A stretch of 64,000 bases of DNA, taken from positions 4,340,001 through 4,404,000 of the forward strand of contig NZ_CP114283.1 in NCBI RefSeq assembly GCF_027107535.1, written 5' to 3'. Shown one piece after another: positions 8,460-18,243 of the stretch; position 1 is the first letter of the stretch; each line of letters opens with the position of its first letter. The notes beneath the pieces were generated by a model. The model saw nothing but the letters and a program-made list of their open reading frames with translations, made no database searches and was not told the DNA's origin. Source of the stretch: Streptomyces aurantiacus (GTDB taxonomy: Bacteria; Actinomycetota; Actinomycetes; Streptomycetales; Streptomycetaceae). The position numbers and the translations under genes were made by a program.

Positions 8460-8675
8460 ATGTCCAAGCAAGTGATCCATCCACTGACCGGGCATGTGTA
8501 CCGGCTCACCGAGGACGGACTGGTCGAGGTGACCGACCCCAGGACCGGGGCGCAGGGCGTCTTCGACTTCCAGGCCCGGTGGCAGTCGGGCGAACTGCGC
8601 CACGCCGACCTCCAGATGGCCGGCTGGGTCGGCCGCCTCGCCAGGCGGCGTACGACCCGGCAGCCGGAGGAGTGA
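8460..8675 (+). CDS. Small conserved-looking protein of unknown function
   Basis: 71 residues, starting 7 bp after the ferredoxin stop and ending 4 bp before the next gene, so clearly in the same operon. The sequence is soluble and compact (HPLTGHVYRLTEDGLVEV, then WQSGELRHADLQMAGWVG), with no cysteines and no membrane segment. I do not recognise a family. Its tight placement between the ferredoxin and the MDR reductase suggests a small accessory protein of the oxygenase system, which is inference. Confidence 0.65.
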   Translation: MSKQVIHPLTGHVYRLTEDGLVEVTDPRTGAQGVFDFQARWQSGELRHADLQMAGWVGRLARRRTTRQPEE

Positions 8676-8679
8676 CCCC

Positions 8680-9711
<1,032 letters not shown>

Positions 9712-9720
9712 ACGTGCTGA

Positions 9721-9750
9721 AAACGGCGCCCCCTGGTGGGGGCGCCGTTT
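9721..9750. terminator. Bidirectional terminator hairpin
   Basis: AAACGGCGCCCCC (9721-9733) and GGGGGCGCCGTTT (9738-9750) form a perfect 13-bp stem with a TGGT loop. A T-run on one strand and an A-run on the other suit termination of both converging genes. Confidence 0.88.
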
Positions 9751-9767
9751 ATCCGTGTGAGGCGTGT

Positions 9768-10082
9768 TCACCGCATGGGGCGCGACGCGGCCACGGCGTG
9801 GGCCGTCAGGGAGACCCCGACCCGGGTCAGTCCCGTCACGGCCGTCCGGAAGTCCTTGATGTGCGGGGTGGCGAAGTGCTCGTCGAGGGCCTGCTGGGAG
9901 CTCCAGTGCTCAAACACCCGGATACGCCGCTCGTCGGAGGGGTCGGCGGTCATCGCGTAGTCCAGACAGCCGGATTCCTCCTCGCGGGTGTGTAGGCCCA
10001 GCTCGACGAGGGCCTTCAGCACGGTGTCGCGGTCGCCGGGTGCGTAGTCCATCCAGCCGGCGACGATGATTTCCTCAGCCAT
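9768..10082 (-). CDS. ABM-fold (antibiotic biosynthesis monooxygenase / quinol monooxygenase-like) protein
   Basis: 104 residues, the usual size of a single ABM domain. Typical elements are visible: IIVAGWMDYAPGDRD at the start, TREEESGCLDYAM in the middle, and VFEHWSSQQALDEHFATPH, which carries the family's conserved WxxxxAxxxH pattern. Such proteins form dimers; some oxidise quinols without a cofactor, others have no known activity. It lies downstream of the PEP-swivel gene but is separated from it by a strong hairpin. Confidence 0.82.
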   Translation of the reverse strand: MAEEIIVAGWMDYAPGDRDTVLKALVELGLHTREEESGCLDYAMTADPSDERRIRVFEHWSSQQALDEHFATPHIKDFRTAVTGLTRVGVSLTAHAVAASRPMR

Positions 10083-10104
10083 GGGGGTCCTTTCGGGGTC
10101 GTGC

Positions 10105-10148
10105 CCGCGGGCCCGTCGCTCCGGTGCAGGGAAGCGACGGGCCCGCGG
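10105..10148 (-). terminator. Strong hairpin after the PEP-swivel gene
   Basis: CCGCGGGCCCGTCGCT (10105-10120) pairs perfectly with AGCGACGGGCCCGCGG (10133-10148) around a 12-nt loop. It begins 6 bp past the end of the gene at 10154-11890 and lies before the ABM gene, so it probably reduces or stops read-through within the minus-strand cluster. Confidence 0.75.
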
Positions 10149-10153
10149 TGTTC

Positions 10154-11890
10154 TCAGCTGCCGAGCGGCGCGGGGACACTGTCCACGGTGACCGTGCCCC
10201 GGTCGCCGTCGACCGTGATGACCATGCCGTCCCGCAGCCGTCGCGTCCCGCTCTCGACGGAGATGACGGCCGGGATGCCCAGCTCACGGCAGACCACCAC
10301 GGCGTGGCTGTTGAGCGCGCCCACATCCACGACGGCCGCACCGGCGACCAGGAACAGCGGGGTCCAGGCCGCGTCCGTGATCGGCGCGACGAGCACCTCG
10401 CCGGGCTCCAGCGCCTCGCACGAGGCAGGGTCGGTGACCACCCGCACCTTGCCGGTGTACGTGCCGTGGCTGCCGCCCACACCTCCGAGCACATCACCAG
10501 CGACGGCCGCCGGCGTCCGCTCCTCGGCGCGTCGAGGCCAGGTGTCGATCTCGGTCTGCGCGTCGTCGGCGACGAAGAACGGCGGCTCCAGCTCGTGCAG
10601 GCCCGCGTACTCCTGCAGCCGCTGTGCGATCACAGGGCCGAAGGACTCCGGGGCGGCGACATAGTCGTCGAGTTCGGTGTCCAGGAGCATCATCACGTCC
10701 TCGGGCCGGTCGAAGAGCCCCGCATCGACGCCGCGGCGGCCCAGTTCCCGTACGGCCATGCGGATCTCGTTGACGACGGTGACGCAGTTCGCCTTGGTGC
10801 GCTCGCGGGCCGGGATCCACACCTGGGAGGCGTGCATGCCGGCGTCGAACACGGGCCGCGTCTCCTCGGGCAGCGCGGCCCGGATCTCCCGCGCCGTACG
10901 CTCACGCCCCTCGGCCAGCCGCTCCTGGCGGGCGGCGGGGGAGTCGTCGTCGGGACTGTGCCGGATCCGGTCGACCAGGGCCAGCGCCTGGACGGGCGAG
11001 GCCTCCCAGGACAGGGCGTGGATGTCCCACTCGTTGGGGCCGCGATCGCCGGACTCCGCCAGGAATTCCTCGAAGGAGTCACGGAACGCCTTCACATCGC
11101 CGCTCGCTCCGTCGAGCGCCTGTTCGACCGCGGCCGAACCCCGGTCGAACAGCGCGCTCAGCTCGGCCGAGGCCGCCACCTGCCGGGACAGGGTCCACAG
11201 GCCGGTCGAGGGAGAGGCGGAGTCGACGTCGCCGAGACCGCCGATCAGGTCGAGCATGGCGCCGGGGCGGTCCACGCTCGCGCACAGCGGACCGAGGATC
11301 GCCGGTCCGACGGACGCGGGCAGCGATGACTCGACGTGCCGCTGGAAGGTCGTCTCCACCTCGTCCAGCAACGACCGTGCGTGCGCCACCAGTGCGGCGT
11401 CGGACAGCTGTGTCAGGTCGGGGCGTGAGCGGCGCAGGGCGCGCAGCCGTTCCCGGTCGGCGTCGGCTTCCGGGAAGCCGGCCTGGCCGAGCATCCGCTG
11501 GAGCGTCCCGCCCGCCTTGGCGGTCAGCTCCTCGTCCTGGTCGTCCGGGTGTGCCACGTACACCGGCGTGTCGGAGCGCTGTCCGACGAAGGCCGCGTCG
11601 ATCTGGTCCGCTGTCTGGCCCATACGGATGCCGAACAGCCGCATGTGGGACAGGTTGAGGTAGAAGTGGCCGCCGAACATGCCGACGAACGGCGGTCGGG
11701 GCCCGGCCACCTCCTCCTCGCGGTAGATGCCGAACCCGACGAAGCCGTGGCGCCAGCCCTGCAGGCCCCGCCCCCAGACGAGGGTCCAGCCCAGCGGGCT
11801 GGCGGGTTCCGGCAGGGTCTCGCCCGCGTTGGCCCGGGTGTAGTGCGGCAGCCGCTCACTGCGCTGCCAGTCCGTGATCCAGCTCTTCAT
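10154..11890 (-). CDS. PEP-utilising-enzyme swivel-domain protein lacking the PEP-binding domain
   Basis: 578 residues. The C-terminal 110 residues are a phosphohistidine swivel domain: GTYTGKVRVVTDP, then GEVLVAPITDAAWTPLF, then GALNSHAVVVCRELGIPAV, with the phosphorylatable His at about residue 529. The N-terminal 450 residues are mainly helical and show no ATP-grasp Walker-like loop or PEP-binding TIM barrel that I can recognise. Similar architectures occur in subunits of phenylphosphate synthase and in antibiotic phosphotransferases. A PPDK-like protein encoded at 23129-25768 could supply missing activities. It may phosphorylate a pathway intermediate; this is an inference. Confidence 0.78.
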   Translation of the reverse strand: MKSWITDWQRSERLPHYTRANAGETLPEPASPLGWTLVWGRGLQGWRHGFVGFGIYREEEVAGPRPPFVGMFGGHFYLNLSHMRLFGIRMGQTADQIDAAFVGQRSDTPVYVAHPDDQDEELTAKAGGTLQRMLGQAGFPEADADRERLRALRRSRPDLTQLSDAALVAHARSLLDEVETTFQRHVESSLPASVGPAILGPLCASVDRPGAMLDLIGGLGDVDSASPSTGLWTLSRQVAASAELSALFDRGSAAVEQALDGASGDVKAFRDSFEEFLAESGDRGPNEWDIHALSWEASPVQALALVDRIRHSPDDDSPAARQERLAEGRERTAREIRAALPEETRPVFDAGMHASQVWIPARERTKANCVTVVNEIRMAVRELGRRGVDAGLFDRPEDVMMLLDTELDDYVAAPESFGPVIAQRLQEYAGLHELEPPFFVADDAQTEIDTWPRRAEERTPAAVAGDVLGGVGGSHGTYTGKVRVVTDPASCEALEPGEVLVAPITDAAWTPLFLVAGAAVVDVGALNSHAVVVCRELGIPAVISVESGTRRLRDGMVITVDGDRGTVTVDSVPAPLGS

Positions 11891-11942
11891 GACCGAGGTC
11901 TCCCGCTGTCCGTACCCGTGCCTGCCCCTGCCCGTCCTTCGC

Positions 11943-12734
11943 CTACCACTGCGCTGTTCCGCCGTCGACGCTGATCAGCGTGCCGGTGATACCCGCCCCC
12001 GCGTCGCTCGCGAGCAGCGAGGCGACCGCCGCGACCTGCTCCACGGTGGTGATCTCCTTGGTGGCGGCATGCTCGGCGAACCGGCCCAGCCACTCCTCGT
12101 ACGAGATGCCCTCGGCCTCCGCCGCGGCGGGACCCGCGGCCCGCATGAGGTCGGTGTCTACGGCGCCGGGGCAGATGGCGTTGCAGGTGATGCCCTGGGT
12201 GCCGTACTCGAAGGCGGTCGCCTTGGTCAGGCCGTGGATGGCGTGCTTGTTGGTGATGTAGTGGCTGATCGCGGGCTTGTTGGCCTGCTTGCCCTCCACC
12301 GACGAGATGTTGATGATGCGGCCCCAGCCGCCTTCCAGCATCTTCGGCAGCGCCCGGCGGGTGCCGTAGAAGTAGCCGTTGACGTTCAGGTTGAGGGCGT
12401 TGTGCCACGCCTCGTCGCTGAGCTGGTGGATGGGGGCGAAGCCGGAGCTGCCGCCGACGTTGTTGACCCAGATGTCGAGTCTGCCGAAGCGCTCGGCGGC
12501 GAAGTCGGCGAGTCCTTCGATGTCCTGCTGACTGTTGGCGTCGCAGGGGTGGAAGACGGCCCGGTCCCCGGCGCCCATCTCTTCCAGGGCCTGCTTGCCC
12601 TTGACCTCCGAACGGCCGCTGACCACGACCGTCGCGCCGTCGGCCAAAAAGGCCTCGGCGATGGCGCGGCCGATGCTGCGCGTGCTGCCCGTGATCACCG
12701 CGACACGTCCGTCGAGGCTGCCCGTAGCCACCAT
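11943..12734 (-). CDS. SDR-family NAD(P)-dependent dehydrogenase
   Basis: 263 residues from ATG 12734. The cofactor motif is TGSTRSIG (Ser replaces the usual second Gly), then NNVGG in the NNAG position, a serine in NISSVEG, and the catalytic HYITNK (YxxxK). The C-terminus ISVDGGTAQW is typical. It lies between the PEP-swivel gene and the second Rieske gene on the minus strand, with short spacing on both sides. A likely role is oxidising a diol or secondary alcohol made by the oxygenase; this is a context inference. Confidence 0.9.
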   Translation of the reverse strand: MVATGSLDGRVAVITGSTRSIGRAIAEAFLADGATVVVSGRSEVKGKQALEEMGAGDRAVFHPCDANSQQDIEGLADFAAERFGRLDIWVNNVGGSSGFAPIHQLSDEAWHNALNLNVNGYFYGTRRALPKMLEGGWGRIINISSVEGKQANKPAISHYITNKHAIHGLTKATAFEYGTQGITCNAICPGAVDTDLMRAAGPAAAEAEGISYEEWLGRFAEHAATKEITTVEQVAAVASLLASDAGAGITGTLISVDGGTAQW

Positions 12735-12763
12735 GGTGTTCTCCCGCGAGTCTTGTTGGTTGT

Positions 12764-14116
12764 TCACCTGGTGGCTCTGGGGGCTGCTGTGGCGCCTCTG
12801 TCCAGGTGCTGATGAATGGTGCGGTGGAAGTGCTGGAGTCCGGGCTCGTTGCGTCCGAAGACGAAGTCGGTCCCGGCCAGGGCCTTCAGACCCTGCTGGA
12901 CTCCGTAGGTGGTCGCGTAGTCCTCGTCGCGGACCACCTCGTGGAACCACTCGCCGAACCGGTCGGCGGTCTGGCGTTCCTCCTCGGTGACCGCCGGTTC
13001 CCGCAGCAGGATGATCTGCTGGGTCACCGACTCGGTCGCCGTCCGGGGGAGCACCAGGGACACGGCGATCTTCTGGCGCCAGCCGCCGGCGATCGCGAGG
13101 CCCGGGAAGAGCCAGTAGATGGGGCCGACACAGTCCCCGGGATCGCGCTGGTCCGGCGGCAGGTCGACCGCCTGCGCGATGGGGCGCAGGGCCGGTGCGA
13201 TGCGCTGGTGGGGGCCCCAGGTGTCGTGGGCCATCATGTTGGAGAGGTTCGTCTCGAACACCGTCTTCGGGTGCAGCGAGGCGAAGTGGTACGTCTCCAG
13301 ATAGCCGTCGAGGGTGACCTTCCAGTTGGGACTGGTCAGCTCGCCGGTGGAGTAGTGGTGGCACTCCGCCAGCCGCAGGCCCTCCAGCAGTGGCAGCAGG
13401 TCGCCCAGCCAGCCGTCCAGGTCGGGCTCGGCCGCCGGGTCAAGCGAGACGAAGACGATCCCCGCGCGCTCCCCGGCCGGGAGCCGGACGAGGCTGCGGC
13501 CCTCGCGCGGAACCTCGCCGAAGGTCTTCTCCGCGTACACGCCCCGCAGCTCGCCGGCCAGGTCGTACGACCAGGAGTGGTAGGGGCAGGTGAGCCGCTT
13601 CGACACCCCGCAGCCGGGTTCGAGGAGCTTGGCCCCTCGGTGCCGGCAGGCGTTGATCATCGCGTGCACGGTGCCCTGCCGGTCGCGGGTGATCAGCACG
13701 GGGATGCCGAGCACGTCGATCGCCTTGTACGTGTTCGGCCCGGGAAGCTCGCTGGACATGGCGAGCGGCAGGGGAACGCTGCGGTGGACGGCGTCCATCT
13801 CGCGCCGCCAGCGGTCGGCGTCCAGGTAGTTGGCGACCGGTTCCGTCCGCTGGCCGTCCGCCTCGTGCGTGGTGTTGTCGCGGTAGTGCTTCATCACCCG
13901 CTCGACGAGTTCGGCCGCCTCCCGCCGCATCGTCAGGGACGCGGCGTCGGTGGACCGGTCCTGGCTGATCCACGACGAGTATTCGGGGGTGGCGGGGGCC
14001 GATGGAGCCGAGGCCGGTGACCTGCGCTCGGCGCCTGTCTCCCGAATCTCCGGCGAACTGGTCTGGACCACGATGTCCTCACAATCCTCCCAGCCGCGAG
14101 CCGGTGACCGGCTCAT
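12764..14116 (-). CDS. Second Rieske non-haem iron oxygenase alpha subunit
   Basis: 450 residues from ATG 14116. The start is uncertain: a TTG at 14173 and a GTG at 14071 behind GAGGA are alternatives. Rieske ligands are CRHRG and CPYHSW; the iron site is LDGYLETYHFASLH. The overall layout matches ring-hydroxylating or demethylating oxygenases of the CntA/vanillate type. It shares little with the first Rieske protein outside the motifs, so it should act on a different substrate or intermediate. It has no ferredoxin of its own nearby and probably shares the one at 8138-8452. Confidence 0.9.
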   Translation of the reverse strand: MSRSPARGWEDCEDIVVQTSSPEIRETGAERRSPASAPSAPATPEYSSWISQDRSTDAASLTMRREAAELVERVMKHYRDNTTHEADGQRTEPVANYLDADRWRREMDAVHRSVPLPLAMSSELPGPNTYKAIDVLGIPVLITRDRQGTVHAMINACRHRGAKLLEPGCGVSKRLTCPYHSWSYDLAGELRGVYAEKTFGEVPREGRSLVRLPAGERAGIVFVSLDPAAEPDLDGWLGDLLPLLEGLRLAECHHYSTGELTSPNWKVTLDGYLETYHFASLHPKTVFETNLSNMMAHDTWGPHQRIAPALRPIAQAVDLPPDQRDPGDCVGPIYWLFPGLAIAGGWRQKIAVSLVLPRTATESVTQQIILLREPAVTEEERQTADRFGEWFHEVVRDEDYATTYGVQQGLKALAGTDFVFGRNEPGLQHFHRTIHQHLDRGATAAPRATR

Positions 14117-14220
14117 GAATGCGACAGCTGGGTTGTGTCCGAAACGACAACAGGACTTAGTGTGCTCTGTCAATAGAAAGTGTCGAAGTCGCCGCTCGGT
14201 GTCCCGTGGGGGTGGGTGTG

Positions 14221-14682
14221 ATGGTCATGACCCGGCCGTTCGAAGTGGGTGTGGTGGTGCGGGACCTGGCACTGATGGAGCGCTTCTACTGCGCCGCCAT
14301 CGGCTGTCATGCCGAGCGCCGTTCGCGCGTACCGGATTCCATCGGCGGTCCGGCCGGGCTCGGCGGCGAACTGGTGGTCGTCTGGCTGGGGGTGCCCTCC
14401 GGGGGGTGTGTCAAGTTGATCCTTCCCCGGTCGGCGCCGGTAGCGGCGCATGCGGCGCCCTCACCGGCCGGACGTCCGGGGCTGTCGTACCTCACCTTCC
14501 ACTTCGACGACATGGACCCCGTGGTGGCGGCACTGAAGGCCGCGGGTGCCCGGCCCCTTTCGGACCCGGTCGTCGTCCGGGCGCGCGGCCGGCGCATCAG
14601 CTTCTGGGCCGATCCGGAGGGCAACGTCGTGGAGTTGGTGGACGCGCGGACCGACAACCCGCAGCCGGGGCATAGTAATTAG
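14221..14682 (+). CDS. VOC-superfamily (glyoxalase/dioxygenase-fold) protein
   Basis: About 153 residues from ATG 14221; GTG 14206 and ATG 14227 are alternatives, and no strong ribosome-binding site decides. It opens with FEVGVVVRDLALMERFYCAAIGC, the standard VOC first module, and ends with GRRISFWADPEGNVVELVD, where Asp/Glu-Val-Glu metal-site residues are expected. VOC members include extradiol dioxygenases, epimerases and resistance proteins; at this length it is a single two-module unit. It is divergent from the second Rieske gene and precedes the dehydrogenase-complex operon. Confidence 0.85.
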   Translation: MVMTRPFEVGVVVRDLALMERFYCAAIGCHAERRSRVPDSIGGPAGLGGELVVVWLGVPSGGCVKLILPRSAPVAAHAAPSPAGRPGLSYLTFHFDDMDPVVAALKAAGARPLSDPVVVRARGRRISFWADPEGNVVELVDARTDNPQPGHSN

Positions 14683-14692
14683 AGACACTGTT

Positions 14693-14736
14693 CAGTAAGG
14701 TGCCCTCAGTTGGTTACTGTAGACCAGCAAAAGTAA
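14693..14736. promoter_or_regulatory. Candidate operator with TTACT/AGTAA half-sites
   Basis: CAGTAA (14693-14698), TTACTG (14714-14719) and AGTAA (14732-14736) make two overlapping inverted arrangements just upstream of the E1 alpha start. TTACT (18925-18929) and CAGTA (18942-18946) recur at the TetR intergenic region, suggesting a shared regulator. This rests on pattern only. Confidence 0.4.
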
Positions 14737-14778
14737 GTCCGATTGCTTGGCAACCTCCCTCGGACGAAGGGGCGGACG

Positions 14779-15783
14779 ATGGCTCAACGAGCGTCAACGG
14801 CGTCGAAGAAATCCCCGCAGGTCAGCGCGCAGGTCATCAGGGACCTGCACGAGCGCATGGTGCGCATCCGGCTGTTCGAGACCGAGGCGGGCAAACTCAT
14901 GGAGGCGGGCAAACTGCCCGGCTTCCTGCACCTCTACGTCGGTCAGGAAGCCGTGGCCGCCGGCGTGATGGCAGCCCTGCGCGACGACGACCAGATCACC
15001 TCCACCCACCGCGGCCACGGACACGCCGTGGCCAAGGGCGTCGGCTTCCGCGAGATGTACGCCGAGCTGTACGGCCGGGTCACCGGCGCGTGCCTCGGCC
15101 GCGGCGGGAGCATGCACATCAACGACCTCAGCCGCGGCATGCTCGGCGCCAACGGCATCGTCGGCGCCGGCGTCCCCATCGCCGTGGGCGCCGCCTTCGC
15201 CGCCCGCTACAAGGGCGAGGACAGCGTCGCCGTGACCTTCTTCGGTGACGGCGCCACCAACATCGGTGCCTGGCACGAGGGCGCCAACATGGCCGCGATC
15301 CTCGGCCTGCCCGTGGTCTTCGTCTGCGAGAACAACGGCTATGCGGAGTTCACCCCGCAGTCCGGGCACATGCTGCTCACCGATGTCGCCGACCGGGCCG
15401 CCGCCTACGGCATGCCCAGCGTGATCGTCGACGGCATGGACGCGGTCGCCGTCCACCGCGCCGCCGCCGAAGCCGTCGAACGGGCCCGACGCGGCGAGGG
15501 TCCGATGATGATCGAGGCCAAGACCTACCGCTTCTTCGACCACCAGGGCGTCAAGGGACTGCGGCACCCCTACCGCTCGGACGAGGAGGTCGCCGAGTGG
15601 AAGACCCGCGACCCCATCGACCTGATCGAGGCCCGGGTCGTCGCCGACGGCACCGCGACCCGTGCGGAGCTGGACGACGTATGGCAGCGCACGCGCGACG
15701 AGATCGCCGAAGCCATCGCGTACGCCGAGGCGAGCCCGCTGCCCGACCCCGCCGACCTGCTGCTCAACGTCTACTCGGGATGA
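14779..15783 (+). CDS. 2-oxo-acid/acetoin dehydrogenase complex E1 component, alpha subunit
   Basis: 334 residues from ATG 14779, preceded by AAGGGGCGG. The thiamine diphosphate motif GDGATNIGAWHEGANMA runs to ENNGYA, a complete GDG...NN site. GHGHAVAKG and RGGSMHI are typical of pyruvate and acetoin dehydrogenase alpha subunits. With the beta subunit it decarboxylates a 2-oxo acid, or cleaves acetoin, and passes the acyl group to the E2 lipoyl arm. It is the first of three tightly overlapping genes. The substrate cannot be told; acetoin-type homology fits better than branched-chain type. Confidence 0.92.
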   Translation: MAQRASTASKKSPQVSAQVIRDLHERMVRIRLFETEAGKLMEAGKLPGFLHLYVGQEAVAAGVMAALRDDDQITSTHRGHGHAVAKGVGFREMYAELYGRVTGACLGRGGSMHINDLSRGMLGANGIVGAGVPIAVGAAFAARYKGEDSVAVTFFGDGATNIGAWHEGANMAAILGLPVVFVCENNGYAEFTPQSGHMLLTDVADRAAAYGMPSVIVDGMDAVAVHRAAAEAVERARRGEGPMMIEAKTYRFFDHQGVKGLRHPYRSDEEVAEWKTRDPIDLIEARVVADGTATRAELDDVWQRTRDEIAEAIAYAEASPLPDPADLLLNVYSG

Positions 15784-16802
15784 CCGCCATGACCACGATC
15801 ACCGAAGCGCCGGCCGTCGCCACGCGCAAACTCACCTACGTCAAGGCCTTCAACGAGGGTCTCGCGCAGGCCATGCGCGAGGACGAGAACGTCTTCGTCG
15901 CCGGCGAGGACGTGGCCGGCTACGGCGGCGTCTTCCGCATGTTCGACAACCTGCTCGACGAGTTCGGCCCCCGCCGCATGATCGACACCCCGATCTCCGA
16001 AGCCGCCCTGGTCGGTCTCGGTGTGGGGGCCGCCGCCCGGGGACTGCGTCCCGTCGTCGACCTGATGTTCATGGACTTCATCGGCGTCTGCCTCGACCAG
16101 ATCGTCAACCAGGCCGCCAAGATGAAGTACATGTTCGGCGGCGCGCTGTCCGTGCCGCTCACCATCACCACCGCCTCCGGCGCGGGTCTCGGCGCCGCGG
16201 CACAGCACAGCCAGAGCCTGGAGGCCTGGCTGGCCCACGTGCCGGGCCTCAAGGTGGTGATGCCCTGCGACGCCTACACCGCCAAGGGCCTGACCGTCTC
16301 CGCCATCCGGGACGACAACCCGGTCGTCATCATGCTCAACAAGGTCCTGCTCGGCAGCACCAGCGAGGTGCCCGAGGAGATCTACGCCATCCCGCTGGGG
16401 CAGGCGCACACCGCACGGCAGGGCTCCGACGTCACCGTGATCGCCCTCGGCCGCATGGTCGGGGAGGCACTCGCGGCGGCCGACGAACTCGCCGCCGAGG
16501 GGGTGGAGGTCGAGGTGATCGACCCCCGCACCGCGCAACCCCTGGACACCGAGACGATGTTCGCCTCCGTCCGCCGCACCAACCGGGTCCTCGTGGTGCA
16601 CGAGGCCGTCACCTTCGGCGGGCTCGGCGCGGAGATAGCCGCCCAGATCCAGGACGTGGTCTTCGACTACCTGGACGCGCCGGTCCTGCGCATCGGCGCC
16701 CCCTTCTCCCCGGTGCCCTTCTCCCCGGTCCTGGAGAAGGCGTACGTACCCGATCGCGCCCGTATCGCCCAGGGCTGCCGGCGTCTCCTCGAAAGGTCGT
16801 GA
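15780..16802 (+). CDS. 2-oxo-acid/acetoin dehydrogenase complex E1 component, beta subunit
   Basis: 340 residues from ATG 15780, which overlaps the alpha stop as ATGA; ATG 15789 is an alternative. Family markers: LTYVKAFNEGLAQAM, VFVAGEDVAGYGGVF, RMIDTPISEAALVGLGVGAA, and the transketolase C-terminal RTNRVLVVHEAVTFGGLGAEIAA. It forms the alpha2beta2 E1 with the preceding product and provides part of the ThDP site. It ends in a GTGA overlap with the E2 gene. Confidence 0.92.
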   Translation: MTAMTTITEAPAVATRKLTYVKAFNEGLAQAMREDENVFVAGEDVAGYGGVFRMFDNLLDEFGPRRMIDTPISEAALVGLGVGAAARGLRPVVDLMFMDFIGVCLDQIVNQAAKMKYMFGGALSVPLTITTASGAGLGAAAQHSQSLEAWLAHVPGLKVVMPCDAYTAKGLTVSAIRDDNPVVIMLNKVLLGSTSEVPEEIYAIPLGQAHTARQGSDVTVIALGRMVGEALAAADELAAEGVEVEVIDPRTAQPLDTETMFASVRRTNRVLVVHEAVTFGGLGAEIAAQIQDVVFDYLDAPVLRIGAPFSPVPFSPVLEKAYVPDRARIAQGCRRLLERS

Positions 16803-18235
16803 CCGACGTGGCGGTCGAGGTTCTGCTGCCGAAGATCGGCCTGACCATGCAGGAAGGCACGATCGACGAATGGCTGGTGTCCACCGGCGCGGCCGTCGCG
16901 GAGGGCGACGCGCTGCTCCGGCTGGCCACCGACAAGGTCGACGTGGACGTCGAGGCGGAGGCCGGGGGACTGTTCCACCCCGTGGTTCCGGCGGGGGCCA
17001 CCGTGCCCGCCGGGGCCCTCATCGGCTGGCTGCTGGCCGAGGGCGAGCAGCCACCGGACCCGGGGGGTACGCCGATGCCCGCCGGGTCCGGGTCCAGCTC
17101 CGGTGTGGCCACCGACGTGCCTGCCCTGGACAGCGGCGGTGCGGGTACGGGAGCCCTGCCGGCCCTGACCGGCACCGGTGCGGTCCCCGAGGCCGGAGCC
17201 GCCGCGCCCTCCGTCAACGGCACCGGTGACCGGCTTCTGTCCTCGCCGAACGCCCGGCGCGTCGCCGTGGCCGCCGACGTCGACCTCACCGCCGTACGCG
17301 GCACGGGGCCCGGCCGCCGGATCGTCTCCGAGGACGTGGAGGAGTTCCTCGCGGCCCTCCCCGGCGACCTCCTCGCGCCGCTTCCCGCAGGTGACACCCC
17401 CTACTCGCCGCTGGTCCGCAAGCTGGCGAAGGAGAGGGGCATCGACCTCTCGGCGGTGAACGGCACCGGGCCCGGCGGCCGGATCCGCCGGTCCGACCTC
17501 GACGCCCTCGCCCCGGCTCCTGTTCGCCGTAACGCGGCCCCTCAGCCCGGCGACGTCCTCCCGCTCACCGGGATGCGCGGCACCATCGCCCGCAGGATGC
17601 ACGCCAGCCTCCAGGAGATGGCACAGCTGACGCACGGCTACGAGGTGCGGATGGACGCCGTGGTGTCCCTGCGGGGCCGGCTCAAGGAGGAGTGGGCCGA
17701 CAGCGAACTGCCGGTGCCCAGTCTCAACGACTTCCTGCTGAAGGCCGCTGCCCTGGCCCTGCGCGAGCACCCCCTGCTCAACGCGACGGTGCGCGAGGAC
17801 GGCGTCCATCTGCTCGACGGCATCCACCTGGGCTTCGCGGTGGCCGTCCCGGGCGGCCTCATGGTGCCCGTGATCGAGGACGCGGTGGCGCTGCCGCTGC
17901 CCGAGATCGCCCGCCGGTCGAGGGCCCTGGCCGAGGCCGCGCGCGAGGGTCGGATCTCTCCCACCCAGTTGGAAGGGGCCACCTTCACCGTCACCTCGCT
18001 CGGCGGATACGGCGTCGACTTCTTCACGCCCGTGATCAACCCCGGCAATGTCGCGATCCTCGGGGTGGGGAGACTCAGGGACGGCGTCGAGTGGGTGGAC
18101 GACCGGCCGCTGCGGACGCGGGTGCTGACCCTGAGCCTCACCTTCGACCACCGTGCCGTCGACGGGGCACCCGCCGCCGAATATCTGCGCACGGTCGGTG
18201 AACTGCTGAGCAAGCCGCTCCGCCTGCTGGTGTGA
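16799..18235 (+). CDS. Dihydrolipoamide acyltransferase (E2) with two peripheral-subunit-binding domains
   Basis: 478 residues from GTG 16799, overlapping the E1 beta stop. Residues 1-80 are one lipoyl domain with the lipoylated Lys46 in ATDKVDVD. After a Gly/Ala/Pro linker come two E3/E1-binding domains, one around 146-187 (LLSSPNARRVA then GTGPGRRIVSEDV) and one around 200-237 (PYSPLVRKLAKE then GTGPGGRIRRSDL). The C-terminal catalytic domain has the active-site FDHRAVDGAPAA at about residue 450. Most E2 proteins carry a single binding domain. No E3 gene is in the window, so a housekeeping lipoamide dehydrogenase is presumably used. Confidence 0.92.
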   Translation: MTDVAVEVLLPKIGLTMQEGTIDEWLVSTGAAVAEGDALLRLATDKVDVDVEAEAGGLFHPVVPAGATVPAGALIGWLLAEGEQPPDPGGTPMPAGSGSSSGVATDVPALDSGGAGTGALPALTGTGAVPEAGAAAPSVNGTGDRLLSSPNARRVAVAADVDLTAVRGTGPGRRIVSEDVEEFLAALPGDLLAPLPAGDTPYSPLVRKLAKERGIDLSAVNGTGPGGRIRRSDLDALAPAPVRRNAAPQPGDVLPLTGMRGTIARRMHASLQEMAQLTHGYEVRMDAVVSLRGRLKEEWADSELPVPSLNDFLLKAAALALREHPLLNATVREDGVHLLDGIHLGFAVAVPGGLMVPVIEDAVALPLPEIARRSRALAEAAREGRISPTQLEGATFTVTSLGGYGVDFFTPVINPGNVAILGVGRLRDGVEWVDDRPLRTRVLTLSLTFDHRAVDGAPAAEYLRTVGELLSKPLRLLV

Positions 18236-18243
18236 CCAGTGGC

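Noticed and set aside
12806..14020. A 404-residue plus-strand open frame
   Set aside because: It is opposite the second Rieske gene and has only composition-driven sequence.
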